DNA from: Streptomyces sp. SAT1
GTDB lineage: Bacteria > Actinomycetota > Actinomycetes > Streptomycetales > Streptomycetaceae
Assembly (NCBI RefSeq): GCF_001654495.1
Contig: NZ_CP015849.1
Location: forward strand, 5,869,001 to 5,933,000
Direction of reading: 5' to 3'
DNA: 64,000 nucleotides
Shown: in pieces, positions 1-8,258 of the stretch
How positions within the stretch are numbered: position 1 is the stretch's first letter
How the letters are laid out: every line of letters begins with the position of its first letter
The notes under the pieces: generated by a model
The model's input: the letters and a program-made list of their open reading frames with translations, nothing else
What the model was told of the DNA's origin: nothing
The model's database searches: none
Translations under genes and position numbers: made by a program

Positions 1-428
1 GCCGCGCCCGGCGCGTCCTCCGGTACGGCGAGCCCGGCGTGCACCAGCCGCTCGGCGAGCCCGCGGACGGGTTCGGCGGCGGCCGTCGCGGACCGCACGG
101 GAGCGATCCGGGACTGCCCCTCGGGGCCGATGGCCCCTATGACGGACCGCTCCATCTCGTCCCGCCCGCACGGGTCGACGACGGTGGCCCAGCCGGTGTG
201 CGCGAGCAGCAGCCTGCGCTCGCGTGCCATGGCGACCAGCGTGACGTCGACGACCCGGGCGGGGCCGCCGGACAGGAACGCCGCCTCGTACAGCGTGAGG
301 TCGTGGTCCCGGTCCACCACCGGGTCCCGGGTCTCTTCGGCCGCCGCGCGAACAGCGGCCAGGCACAGCCGCGTACAGGCCACACCGGCGACGACCCAGG
401 CCGGGAGCAGGAGGAGAACCCAGAGCAT
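1..428 (-). CDS. TIGR04222 domain membrane protein (partial; C-terminus beyond the left edge)
   Basis: About 142 N-terminal codons are visible; the rest lies left of the window. The product starts MLWVLLLLPAWVV, a hydrophobic segment that acts as signal or membrane anchor. Next come YEAAFLSGGPARVVDV and LVAMARERRLLLAH, which I recognise as the TIGR04222 domain core of actinobacterial membrane proteins. From memory, this family often ends in a second hydrophobic segment and a tail rich in Gly, Ser and Cys; that part cannot be seen here. The start is the ATG at 428, 43 bp after the stop of the DUF692 gene and on the same strand, so both are probably co-transcribed. The neighbour is an MNIO enzyme, a family that often modifies cysteines, so this protein may be its substrate; that is inference. 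Function unknown. Confidence 0.8.
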   Translation of the reverse strand, partial: MLWVLLLLPAWVVAGVACTRLCLAAVRAAAEETRDPVVDRDHDLTLYEAAFLSGGPARVVDVTLVAMARERRLLLAHTGWATVVDPCGRDEMERSVIGAIGPEGQSRIAPVRSATAAAEPVRGLAERLVHAGLAVPEDAPGA

Positions 429-471
429 GACCTGTTTCTATGCCAGTGACCTGGGAAAATCCATCGCCTTT

Positions 472-1941
472 TCACATCGCGGACGAGGTGTGCCCGGTGT
501 GTGAAGTCCTCCCGGTGCCGCGCAGCAGCATCCGGCGCGCCGCCCGCGCCACCCGGACCGCCGGCCTGCGCGACCTCGGGACGGGCCCCGAGCGCTCCCG
601 CCACCAGTGGTGCAGCTTCCGGCGGGCCGCGGGGTCCTCGGGCCGCCCGGCCAGCAGCAGGGACTCCGCGAACGCCATCGCGTCCAGCCGGTAGCCGCCG
701 CGCATCGGGTGCCGCTGCGCGTAGGCGAGGAAGGAGGTCCGGTACCCGTCCCCGAGGATGACCGGCAGCTCCGGTGCCACCTTGGCCACGACACCCGCCC
801 GCTTCGACGCCAGCGCCCGCGCCTGGACCCCGAGCCGCGCCCGGTCGAACCCCTCCGGCGCGGGCGTCCCCGCCACCAGCGCCGACAGCAGCGCGGTCTG
901 CGCGAGCGCCAGCCGCTGCCGGACGGGCTCGGACCCGGAACCGGAACTGGACCCGGAAGCGGTACCAGTACCAGTCCCGGTCCCGGAAGCGGCGTCCGGG
1001 GCGGAGCAGCCGGAGCGGGGGCCCGGGACGGTGGCGCTGCCGAGCCGGGAGCCGGCGTCGGTGCCGGTGCCGGTCCGGGCGGCGGCGGTGCCGCGCGGTC
1101 GCCCCGTACCCGCCGCGTGCCCGCGTTCCACCGCCTCCGCGATGGCGTCCAGTTCCCCCTTCAGCACCTCCGGCGCCGGGAAGTTCTCGTCGCGTTCCAG
1201 CAGGACCCCCGGCGGGGCGACGCGCGAGGCGAGGTCGGTCAGGATGTCGAGCACCGGCCGCGGGACCGGGTGGGCGTGGCTGTCGTGCCAGACGCCGTCC
1301 CGTTCGAAGCCGCCCGCCACATGGACGTACGCCAGTGCCTCCAGCGGCAGTTCGGACAGCGCCTCGGCCGGGTCCTCGCCCTGGTTGACGTGGTTGGTGT
1401 GCAGATTGGCCACGTCGATCAGCAGCCCCACGCCGGTGCGGTCCGCCAGCTCGTACAGGAACTGCCCCTCGGTCAGCTCCTCGCCGGGCCAGGCCAGCAG
1501 CGCGGCGATGTTCTCCACGGCGAGCGGCACGGGCAGCGCGTCCTGCGCGATGCGGATGTTCTCGCACAGCACGTCGAGGGCGTCGCGGGTGCGCGGCACG
1601 GGCAGCAGGTGGCCCGCCTCGATCCGGTCCGAGGCGGTCAGCGGGCCGCCCGCCCGGACGAAGGCGATGTGCTCCGTCACCAGCGGCGAGCCGAGGGCCT
1701 GGGCCCGCTCGGCGAGCGCCTTCAGCCGCCCCTCGTCGGGGCGTTCGCCGCCGCCGAGTCCGAGCGAGACGCCGTGCGGCACCACCGTCACCCCGCGCTC
1801 GCGCAGCCGCCGCAGCGACGCGGGCAGATGATCCGGGCACACGTTCTCGGCCACGGCCTCGACCCAGTCGAGGCCCGGCATGCGTTCCACGGCGTCCGCG
1901 ATCTCCGGGCGCCATCCGATGCCCGTCCCCAGTCGTTCCAT
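472..1941 (-). CDS. DUF692 / MNIO-family multinuclear iron oxidative enzyme with C-terminal extension
   Basis: 489 aa. Residues 1-275 form a DUF692 TIM barrel of the MbnB/TglH (MNIO) family, which uses two or three iron ions and oxygen to modify residues, often Cys, in ribosomally made peptides. The metal-site motifs are all present: PHGVSLGLGG (His56), EHIAFV (Glu90, His91), VENI (Glu143), IDVANLHTNH (Asp176, Asn179, His181), YVHVAGG (His207), DSHAH (Asp220, His222) and LLERDENFP (Glu249). A Gly/Thr/Ser/Arg linker (about 285-345) joins a C-terminal region (350-435), where RQRLALAQTALLSALVAG and GYRTSFLAYAQRHPMRGGY suggest a fused partner domain of the DUF2063/MbnC kind; that part is less certain. 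The ATG at 1941 has a GAGGG-rich leader. It lies just upstream of the TIGR04222 gene. The catalytic set is intact, so an active enzyme is likely; the substrate is unknown. Confidence 0.88.
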   Translation of the reverse strand: MERLGTGIGWRPEIADAVERMPGLDWVEAVAENVCPDHLPASLRRLRERGVTVVPHGVSLGLGGGERPDEGRLKALAERAQALGSPLVTEHIAFVRAGGPLTASDRIEAGHLLPVPRTRDALDVLCENIRIAQDALPVPLAVENIAALLAWPGEELTEGQFLYELADRTGVGLLIDVANLHTNHVNQGEDPAEALSELPLEALAYVHVAGGFERDGVWHDSHAHPVPRPVLDILTDLASRVAPPGVLLERDENFPAPEVLKGELDAIAEAVERGHAAGTGRPRGTAAARTGTGTDAGSRLGSATVPGPRSGCSAPDAASGTGTGTGTASGSSSGSGSEPVRQRLALAQTALLSALVAGTPAPEGFDRARLGVQARALASKRAGVVAKVAPELPVILGDGYRTSFLAYAQRHPMRGGYRLDAMAFAESLLLAGRPEDPAARRKLHHWWRERSGPVPRSRRPAVRVARAARRMLLRGTGRTSHTGHTSSAM

Positions 1942-2099
1942 GAGTCCCTCGTCCCCCTCGTCCCTCGTCCCCCCGCCCCGCGCACCGACGTCCGCGCACG
2001 GCGCACCCGAGGGGTATGGCCCCGCCGGGCGGCGGTGAACCGCGCGGCGGACTCCTTCAGAGCAACATCTGAGGTTTCCCGGTGCGGCCCCGGCCGTGG

Positions 2100-2813
2100 C
2101 TACCGCAGCGCCGGATGGTCGGCGACCACCGTGCACGAGCCGGGCGCGATCTCGGTGAAGCCCGCGTCCCGCACCAACGGCAGCCCGCTGTCCACCAGTT
2201 CGCGCCACCGGCCGGGGTCGGCGGTGCGCACGGCGAGCGGGAAGCCGGCGTCCCGCCAGGCCGCGCGCCGCTCGTCGGTCAGCTCCCACCAGGCGAGCTG
2301 GGCGCCGTGCCCGGCCTGGGCCATCGCCTTGCCCGCGGACATCTCGAGGCCCGGGTTGAACCACAGGACCGGCGTGCCGGGCGCGGGCCGGGCGGGCGGC
2401 TCCGGGTCGTCCAGGTCGGTGCCGGAGACCTGGAGCTTGACCAGGTCCTTGGGCCAGCCGTCCAGCGGCACGGGCGGGAAGACCCGTACCTCGGCGGCGG
2501 CTCCGGTGACCGTGACGCCGTCCAGCGCCTCGGCCCGCCGCCACTCCGCGCCGCGCGCCCGCCGCACCACCTTGCGGATCCGGGCGTCCTGCCAGTCCCG
2601 CACCGCCTGTGCCCAGGCGCCGTCACCGAGGGCGCGCTCGTCGCTCAGCAGCACCAGCACCGCGCGGGCCGCCGTCTCCAGCGCGTCGGTACGGGCCGGG
2701 GGAGCGGCCCGCTCGATCCGGACGACCAGCGGCAGTACGAACTGCGGCGCCTCGTCCCGGGCGCTGGGCTCGGCACGGAACGGGCTCTCGGGAACGGAGG
2801 TCTCATAGGTCAC
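2100..2813 (-). CDS. Peptidyl-tRNA hydrolase Pth2-like protein
   Basis: 237 aa from a GTG start at 2813; another GTG at 2852 would add 13 residues but has no ribosome site. The C-terminal half carries LKLQVSGTDL-type and MSAGKAMAQAGHGAQLAWWE segments. The second matches the Pth2 signature of the archaeal/eukaryotic-type peptidyl-tRNA hydrolase fold, in which a Lys and a neighbouring Gln/His line the active site. The N-terminal 100 residues are not part of Pth2 and are rich in Ala and Arg. The protein might therefore free tRNA from stalled peptides or use the same fold for another job. It is on the same strand as the zinc-ribbon gene (70 bp upstream) and the DUF692 gene (158 bp downstream). 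The Pth2 call rests on motifs only. Confidence 0.7.
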   Translation of the reverse strand: MTYETSVPESPFRAEPSARDEAPQFVLPLVVRIERAAPPARTDALETAARAVLVLLSDERALGDGAWAQAVRDWQDARIRKVVRRARGAEWRRAEALDGVTVTGAAAEVRVFPPVPLDGWPKDLVKLQVSGTDLDDPEPPARPAPGTPVLWFNPGLEMSAGKAMAQAGHGAQLAWWELTDERRAAWRDAGFPLAVRTADPGRWRELVDSGLPLVRDAGFTEIAPGSCTVVADHPALR

Positions 2814-2882
2814 GCACCCCAGTGTGCCAACCGCGGCACGCGCCCGGCGCACCCGGTGGAGGGACCGCCGGAGCGGCGGAGG

Positions 2883-3131
2883 TCAGCCCGAGCAGGCCGT
2901 GCGCTGCGCCTCCTGCCACTCGCAGACCGGGCAGAGGGTGATCCCCTTGTACGACTCCGGGTACTCGGTCGGTTCCCGGCACAGCACGCACTCCGCGTAC
3001 GGCGGCCCGTCGGCCCTGGGCGGCCGGGTCGCGTCGGTCGGGCAGCAGCCGGTGCCGCCGTCCCCGCGGGCCGCGCCGCCGCCGTTCGTGTCGTTCGTGC
3101 CGTTCGTGCCGGTCCCGTGGTCCACGCTCAT
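2883..3131 (-). CDS. Small zinc-ribbon-like hypothetical protein
   Basis: 82 aa. The first 40 residues are low-complexity (Gly, Thr, Asn, Asp). The C-terminal half has two knuckles, CVLC and CPVC, 18 residues apart, a layout that can bind one zinc ion; two more cysteines form a CC pair in the N-terminal part. It starts at an ATG at 3131, only 16 bp after the deacetylase stop codon, so it is probably read from the same message. I do not recognise a named family. Such small treble-clef or zinc-ribbon proteins usually bind protein or nucleic acid; none of that is shown here. Confidence 0.7.
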   Translation of the reverse strand: MSVDHGTGTNGTNDTNGGGAARGDGGTGCCPTDATRPPRADGPPYAECVLCREPTEYPESYKGITLCPVCEWQEAQRTACSG

Positions 3132-3147
3132 GGTTCCAGCGTAGGAC

Positions 3148-4047
3148 TCAGGTGCGGCCCGCCGAGGCGCCGATCATGTCGGACACCTTCACGAAGCGGT
3201 AGCCCTGCTTGCGCAGCTCCGGTACGACCGCCCGGACCACGCGCTCGGTGGTCGGGGCGGCGCTGCGCGTGCAGTGCATGACCACGACCGAGCCGGGCTT
3301 CACCCCGTCGAGCACCTGCCGGACCACGGCGTCCGCGTCGGTGGCGAACGCGTCGCCGCTCACCACGTCCCACTGCACGGCGGTGACGCCGAGGGGCGCG
3401 AGCGTGCGCAGCACCTGGGAGTCGTAGCAGCCGCCGGGGAAGCGGAGGTAGGGCATCGGGTGCGGGACGCCCGCCTTGGCGAAGGCCGTGTACGCGCGTT
3501 CCACGTCGGGGCGGACCTGGTCGGCGGTGACGGTCGGCAGGCCGTAGCAGTCGCCGGTGAACGCGTAGTGGCTGTAGGAGTGGTTGGCGAGTTCGAACAG
3601 CGGGTCCGTGCCGATGGAACGGGCCTCTTCGGGGTACGTCTCCGCCCACTTGCCGGTCATGAACACGGTGGCGGGCACCTTGAGCGCGCGCAGCGCGGCG
3701 ATCAGCTCCGGGTTGTCGAAGTGTTCGCCGGAGGCCGCGCGCCGCCCCTCGTCGGCGGTCATGTCGGCGTCGAAGGTGAAGGCGACGGTCTTGCCCTGGT
3801 CCCGAGGGCCGTGCGTGAACACGGGCGTCAGCCCGCCGGGCCCGGGGGTGAGCCGGGGCGGCTTGGACGGCGCGGTGGGGGAGGGCTTCGCGGGGGCCGC
3901 GGACGAGGGGGAGGCGGGGGAATCCGGGTGCCCGGCGTGGGCGGCCTGGGTGCTCTGGGCGGAGCCGCAGGCGGCGAGGGAGGCGAGCGCGGTGCTCAGG
4001 ACGCCGGCGGCGGCATAACGGGCGATACGTCGTACAAGTGGGATCAC
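3148..4047 (-). CDS. Lipoprotein polysaccharide deacetylase (NodB domain)
   Basis: 299 aa from GTG 4047. Residues 1-27 form a lipoprotein signal peptide (VRRIARYAAAGVLSTALAS) with the lipobox LAAC, so the enzyme should sit on the outer face of the membrane. A Pro/Ser/Ala linker (28-70) follows, then a carbohydrate esterase family 4 domain: motif 1 FTFDADMT with the catalytic and metal Asp, motif 2 HSYSH with the zinc histidines, motif 3 LRFPGGCYD, motif 4 in WDVVSGDAF and motif 5 VVMHC. Enzymes of this kind remove acetyl groups from N-acetylglucosamine in peptidoglycan or similar polymers; the substrate here is unknown. No clear ribosome site precedes the GTG, but upstream in-frame starts would spoil the signal peptide. 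Confidence 0.9.
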   Translation of the reverse strand: MIPLVRRIARYAAAGVLSTALASLAACGSAQSTQAAHAGHPDSPASPSSAAPAKPSPTAPSKPPRLTPGPGGLTPVFTHGPRDQGKTVAFTFDADMTADEGRRAASGEHFDNPELIAALRALKVPATVFMTGKWAETYPEEARSIGTDPLFELANHSYSHYAFTGDCYGLPTVTADQVRPDVERAYTAFAKAGVPHPMPYLRFPGGCYDSQVLRTLAPLGVTAVQWDVVSGDAFATDADAVVRQVLDGVKPGSVVVMHCTRSAAPTTERVVRAVVPELRKQGYRFVKVSDMIGASAGRT

Positions 4048-4182
4048 CCGACGAAAGTAGGACGTCTTCCATTCATATGAACGGCAGCGGGGCCGTGCGG
4101 TCACCCGGCCGGTGGTCACCCACCGAACGGCCCGCCGCGGCCGGGGCGGATCCCGGCCCGGGGCGGCTCCGGCCGCGGTGGC

Positions 4183-5742
4183 TCACAGCTCCCGCCGCTC
4201 CAGCGGCTCGGTCGCCGGGCCCTGGAGCACCCTGCCCTCGGTGTCGAAGCGCGAGCCGTGGCAGGGGCACTCCCAGGCGCGCTCGGCGGAGTCGAAGGCG
4301 ACCAGACAGCCCAGGTGCGTGCAGCGGGCGGACAGTGTGTGCGCGGTGCCCTCGTCGTCGCGGTACACCGCGAGGTGGTCCAGGCCGGACCGGACCACGG
4401 CGCCCTCGCCGGGTGCGATCGCCTCGACGGGCGGGGAGGGGCGCAGCCGGTCGCCGACGAAGTGCCGGGCGACCTCGGCCTGGTTCCTCAGGAACGTCGG
4501 CGCCTCCCGGACGGCCGTCCGCAGCCGGCGCGGGTCGTACAGCTCGCGCCACGGGCAGTCCCGCCCGGTGATCAGGGCCGTGAGCAGTCCGCCCGCCATG
4601 ATGCCGCCGCTCAGTCCCCAGCCGCCGAAGCCGGTCGCCACATAGGTGTTGCGGGCCGCCTGGTGCAGCGGGCCGACCATCGCCACGGTGTCGGTCGGGT
4701 CGATGTCCTGGGTCGCCCACGAGTGCACGAGGTCGGCGCCCGGGAAGTGCTCTCCCGCCCAGGCCGCCAGCCGGTCGAAGCGTGCCTGGCTGTCGCCGGT
4801 GCCCGGGGTGAAGTGCTCGCCGGTGACCACGAGCAGGCGCTGTCCGTCCGTGCCGTACGGCGCCGTCCGCACCGAACGGGTGTTCTCCTCCGGGGTGATG
4901 TACATGCCGTCCGGGTCCTCGGCGGCGTCGACCGGTCCGGCCACGACCAGCTCGCGGCGGGGGGCGAGCCGGGCGAACAGCAGCGCCCGGTCGAACACCG
5001 GGTAGTGCGTGGCGACCACCACGTGCCGGGCCCGCACCGTGGCGCCCCCCGCGGTCGTCACCCGGCACGGCTCGCCCTCCGACAGGCCCCGCACGACGGT
5101 GTTCTCGAAGACCCGGCCGCCCCGCGCCACCAGGTCCGCCGTCAGGGCCAGCAGGTACTTGCGCGGATGGAACTGCGCCTGCCCGGCCACCCGCACCGCG
5201 CCCGCCACCGGGAACGGCAGCCCGGTCTCCGTCACGAACGACGCCGCGAGACCCGCCTCCCGGGCCGCCTCCGCCTCGGCGCGCACCTCGGCCACCCGGT
5301 CCGCGTCCCGGACGTAGGTGTACGCGCTGCGGGTCTCCCACTCGCACTCGATGCCGAGCTCGTCCACCAGCGACCAGGCGCGCTCGACCGCCTCCGACTG
5401 CGAGCGCGCGTACAGCTCGGCCGCCCGCGCGTCCCGGGTCCGGCGCAGCCGGTCGTAGATCAGGGTGTGCAGCGCGGTCAGCTTGGCCGTGGTGTGCCCG
5501 GTGACGCCCGCCGCCACCCGCCGCGCCTCCAGCACCGCCACGCCGAGCCCCGCCCGCGTCAGCTCGTACGCCGTGCTGAGCCCGGCCATGCCGGCACCGA
5601 TCACGACCACGTCCACGTCCAGGTCCTCGGCGAGCGCGGGGCGCTCGGGGCCCGGGGCCGTCTCGACCCAGTACGAGCCGTTGACACGCCGCCGCCCGTG
5701 CGCCTGCCCGGGGTGCTGTTCCTGCCGCTGTGCGTCGTCCAT
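4183..5742 (-). CDS. FAD-dependent oxidoreductase fused to a C-terminal Rieske [2Fe-2S] domain
   Basis: 519 aa. A DAO-type FAD domain begins near residue 40 with the dinucleotide motif VVIGAGMAGLS and ends near 385 with the second FAD motif region YVATGFGGWGLSGG. After a linker, residues 430-519 are a Rieske domain with both ligand loops, CTHLGC and CPCHGSRF, so the cluster has its two Cys and two His. Proteins of this layout are common in actinobacteria and cyanobacteria. The flavin oxidises an amine or similar substrate and may pass electrons to the cluster. The substrate is unknown. There is no signal peptide, so it is cytoplasmic. The region just upstream (5743-5878) holds short tandem repeats and no clear promoter. 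Confidence 0.92.
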   Translation of the reverse strand: MDDAQRQEQHPGQAHGRRRVNGSYWVETAPGPERPALAEDLDVDVVVIGAGMAGLSTAYELTRAGLGVAVLEARRVAAGVTGHTTAKLTALHTLIYDRLRRTRDARAAELYARSQSEAVERAWSLVDELGIECEWETRSAYTYVRDADRVAEVRAEAEAAREAGLAASFVTETGLPFPVAGAVRVAGQAQFHPRKYLLALTADLVARGGRVFENTVVRGLSEGEPCRVTTAGGATVRARHVVVATHYPVFDRALLFARLAPRRELVVAGPVDAAEDPDGMYITPEENTRSVRTAPYGTDGQRLLVVTGEHFTPGTGDSQARFDRLAAWAGEHFPGADLVHSWATQDIDPTDTVAMVGPLHQAARNTYVATGFGGWGLSGGIMAGGLLTALITGRDCPWRELYDPRRLRTAVREAPTFLRNQAEVARHFVGDRLRPSPPVEAIAPGEGAVVRSGLDHLAVYRDDEGTAHTLSARCTHLGCLVAFDSAERAWECPCHGSRFDTEGRVLQGPATEPLERREL

Positions 5743-5813
5743 GGCTGCCGGGTACCCCGTCGCGGGCGGGTCACGACCGGGCGGGTCACGACGGGGCGGA
5801 TCGGCCGGGCGCC

Positions 5814-5875
5814 GGAGGAGCGGACGGGCGGGGCGCGGGAGGAGCGGACGGGTGAGCGCGGGAGGAGCGTCGGGC
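5814..5875. repeat. Three imperfect tandem copies of a 23-24 bp GGAGGAGCG unit
   Basis: The core GGAGGAGCGGACGGG occurs at 5814-5828 and 5838-5852, and a diverged third copy starts at 5861. Just before it, GGGCGGGTCACGAC is repeated twice within 5764-5795. The array lies between the start of the FAD/Rieske gene and the end of the SPFH gene. It may be simple slippage in GC-rich DNA. Confidence 0.7.
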
Positions 5876-5878
5876 GGG

Positions 5879-6913
5879 TCAGTGCTCGGGGCGGTCGGGT
5901 GCCGCGGCGTCGGCCGCCGCCCTGACCGGGGTCACCGAGGCGGCGTCGGCCGGGGGATCGAACGGTGCCTCGGCCGGAGGCCCGTCGGGTGCGCCCGGTA
6001 CGGCGGTGCCGCCGGGCGCGGCCGGGGGAGGCTCCCCGGCCGGGGCGTCGCCGTTGCCGAGGGCGTGCGCCGGTGGCGCGGGCGGGACCGGTGGCGCGGA
6101 CGAGGGCGGTGCCGGTGCCGCGGGCGCTGCGGTCCCGGCGGGGCCCGGTGGCTGCTGGTGGGCCCGTTCCAGGAAGCGCAGGAGTTCGACCGGGAAGGGC
6201 AGGACCAGGGTGGAGTTCTTCTCGGTGGCCACCGCGGTCACCGTCTGGAGCAGCCGCAGTTGCAGCGCGGCCGGTGTGTCGGCCATCTGCTGGGCCGCCT
6301 CGGCCAGTTTCTTCGACGCCTGGAACTCCGCGTCGGCGTTGATGATCCGGGCCCGCCGCTCCCGGTCGGCCTCCGCCTGCCGGGCCATGGACCGCTTCAT
6401 CGTGTCCGGCAGGGAGACGTCCTTGATCTCCACCCGGTCGATCTGCACGCCCCAGCCGATCGCCGGGCTGTCGATCATCAGCTCCAGGCCCTGGTTGAGC
6501 TTCTCCCGGTTGGACAGCAGATCGTCCAGGTCGCTCTTGCCGATGATCGAACGCAGCGAGGTCTGGGCCATCTGGGACACCGCGAACCGGTAGTCCTCGA
6601 CCTGGATGACCGCGCTGGCCGGGTCGACCACCTTGAAGTAGACGACCGCGTCCACCCGCACGGTCACGTTGTCCCGGGTGATGCCCTCCTGGGCGGGGAT
6701 CGGCAGCGTGACGATCTGCATGTTGACCTTGTACAGCCGGTCCACGAACGGCACGATCATGGTGAAGCCGGGATCGCGCGGGCCGCCGACGAACCGGCCG
6801 AGCCGCAGCACCACCCCGCGCTCGTACTGCTTGACGACCCGGGCCGCCGCCGCGAGGTACACGAGACCGGCGCAGCCCGCGGCGACCACGGCGGTCAGTA
6901 CGTCCTGAAGCAT
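5879..6913 (-). CDS. SPFH/Band 7 (stomatin/slipin-like) membrane protein
   Basis: 344 aa. One N-terminal membrane segment (residues 5-25, VLTAVVAAGCAGLVYLAAAA) is followed by a complete SPFH domain: YERGVVLRLGRFVGG, DPGFTMIVPFVDRLYKV, the conserved LPIPAQEGITRDNVTV and VDPASAVIQVEDY. A long helical stretch (185-250) then leads to a Pro/Ala/Gly-rich tail of about 90 residues, likely disordered. Stomatin-like proteins form ring oligomers in membrane microdomains and often control partner proteases or channels. No NfeD-type partner lies beside it, so its partner is unknown. The ATG at 6913 has an AGGAG box 8 nt upstream, which fixes the start. Confidence 0.92.
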   Translation of the reverse strand: MLQDVLTAVVAAGCAGLVYLAAAARVVKQYERGVVLRLGRFVGGPRDPGFTMIVPFVDRLYKVNMQIVTLPIPAQEGITRDNVTVRVDAVVYFKVVDPASAVIQVEDYRFAVSQMAQTSLRSIIGKSDLDDLLSNREKLNQGLELMIDSPAIGWGVQIDRVEIKDVSLPDTMKRSMARQAEADRERRARIINADAEFQASKKLAEAAQQMADTPAALQLRLLQTVTAVATEKNSTLVLPFPVELLRFLERAHQQPPGPAGTAAPAAPAPPSSAPPVPPAPPAHALGNGDAPAGEPPPAAPGGTAVPGAPDGPPAEAPFDPPADAASVTPVRAAADAAAPDRPEH

Positions 6914-7105
6914 GATGACGACTCCTCGACAGTCGTCCCGCGCCCGTTGCCGGGCCTCACTCCACGATAGGCCCGGCCCGAGAGGACGGTCGAGTCCCCG
7001 GAGCGGTACGTACGGTCCCGGCGGCCGCGGGACCGGGCGCCTACAGCGAAGGCCAGGCCCGGGGAGGGCGGGCCCGGACGGGGAGCGGGCGCGCGGGGCC
7101 GCCGG

Positions 7106-8221
7106 TCAGGAGGGCTCGACGAGGCCCTTGGCGTCCCGGGCGAGCGCGGTGAGCCGGGATATCGCGCGGAAGTACTTCTTGCGGTAGCCGCCGTTCAGCA
7201 TCTCCTCGCTGAACAGCCGGTCGAAGGGCCGTCCGGAGGCCAGGACGGGCACCTCGCGGTCGTAGAGCCGGTCGGCGAGGACCACCAGCCGCAGCGCGGT
7301 CGACTGGTCCGGCACCGGGCCGACCCCGGTCAGGCAGACGGCTCCGAGGCCGTCGGTGAGCGCGCCGTAGCGGCTGGGGTGCACCCGGGCCAGGTGTCCC
7401 AGCAGGTCGGTGAAGTCGTCGAGGGAGGCGTTCTCGGTGGTGTGCGCCGCCTTGGTGACCTGCTCGTCGGAGAACGGGGCCGGCGCCTCGGGCAGGCCGC
7501 GGTGGCGGTAGTCCTCGCCGTCGATGCGCAGCGGGCGGAAGTGCGCCGACAGGCCCTGGATCTCGCGCAGGAAGTCGGCGGCGGCGAACCGGCCCTCGCC
7601 GAGCTTGCCCGGCAGGGTGTTGGAGGTGGCGGCGAGCGCGACGCCCGCGTCGACCAGCCGGCCGAGCAGGGTGGAGACGAGCACGGTGTCCCCGGGGTCG
7701 TCCAGCTCGAACTCGTCGATGCACAGCAGCCGGTGCCCGGACAGCGTCCGGACCGTCTGCTGGAAGCCGAGGGCGCCGACCAGGTTGGTCAGCTCCACGA
7801 AGGTGCCGAACGCCTTCAGGGCGGGCTCGGCCGGGGTGGCGTGCCACAGGGAGGCCAGCAGGTGCGTCTTGCCGACGCCGTAGCCGCCGTCCAGATAGAC
7901 GCCGCGGGGCCCGGCGGGCGCCTTGGGGGCCTTGGCGCGGCCGAAGCCGAAGAGCCCGCGCCGGGCGGGACCGGCGGCGTGCGCGCCGCCGAGTCCGGCG
8001 GCGAAGCCCTCCAGGACCCGCACGGCCTCCGTCTGCGTCGGCTGCTTCGGGTCCGGGATGTACGTGGCGAAGCGGACCGAGTCGAACCGCGGCGGCGGCA
8101 CCATCTCGGCGACCAGCCGGTCCGCCGGGACGTGCGGCTCGCGGGCGCACAGGGAGAAGGGGGCGGCGGGGGCGGCACCGGTCACGGGGCTGAGCCGGGA
8201 GCCGGCTGTGGAGGACGACAC
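7106..8221 (-). CDS. zapE: Cell division protein ZapE (AFG1-like ATPase)
   Basis: 371 aa from GTG 8221 (a GGGGA box precedes it; the ATG at 8260 overlaps the divergent gene and is less likely). The AFG1 ATPase core is intact: DGGYGVGKTHLLASLW (Walker A), RLLCIDEFELDD (Walker B) and ATSNTLPGKLGEGRF (sensor 1). YIPDPKQPTQTEAV near the N-terminus is also typical. In E. coli ZapE acts late in division at the FtsZ ring; mitochondrial AFG1 handles misassembled proteins. Actinobacterial versions have not, to my knowledge, been studied in detail. A Gly/Ala/Lys-rich insert before Walker A is a lineage feature. The gene is divergent from the RibD-like gene, 37 bp apart. Confidence 0.92.
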   Translation of the reverse strand: MSSSTAGSRLSPVTGAAPAAPFSLCAREPHVPADRLVAEMVPPPRFDSVRFATYIPDPKQPTQTEAVRVLEGFAAGLGGAHAAGPARRGLFGFGRAKAPKAPAGPRGVYLDGGYGVGKTHLLASLWHATPAEPALKAFGTFVELTNLVGALGFQQTVRTLSGHRLLCIDEFELDDPGDTVLVSTLLGRLVDAGVALAATSNTLPGKLGEGRFAAADFLREIQGLSAHFRPLRIDGEDYRHRGLPEAPAPFSDEQVTKAAHTTENASLDDFTDLLGHLARVHPSRYGALTDGLGAVCLTGVGPVPDQSTALRLVVLADRLYDREVPVLASGRPFDRLFSEEMLNGGYRKKYFRAISRLTALARDAKGLVEPS

Positions 8222-8245
8222 GGTTCCCCATGGTAAGGCGCGTGG

Positions 8246-8251
8246 AACACT
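8246..8251 (+). promoter_or_regulatory. Candidate -10 box (AACACT) of a leaderless transcript
   Basis: AACACT ends 7 nt before the ATG at 8259. A poor -35 (TTCCCC, 8224-8229) sits 16 bp upstream. No ribosome site separates the box from the ATG, which fits leaderless translation. It overlaps the zapE leader on the other strand. Confidence 0.4.
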
Positions 8252-8258
8252 GCACGGC

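Noticed and set aside
607..2808. Very long plus-strand open frame over the DUF692 and Pth2-like genes
   Set aside because: It has no domain pattern, is rich in Arg, Pro and Gly, and exists because the GC-rich third positions of the true minus-strand genes leave few stops. The same holds for the other giant frames over real genes (for example 23725-26691 minus and 47934-51614 plus).
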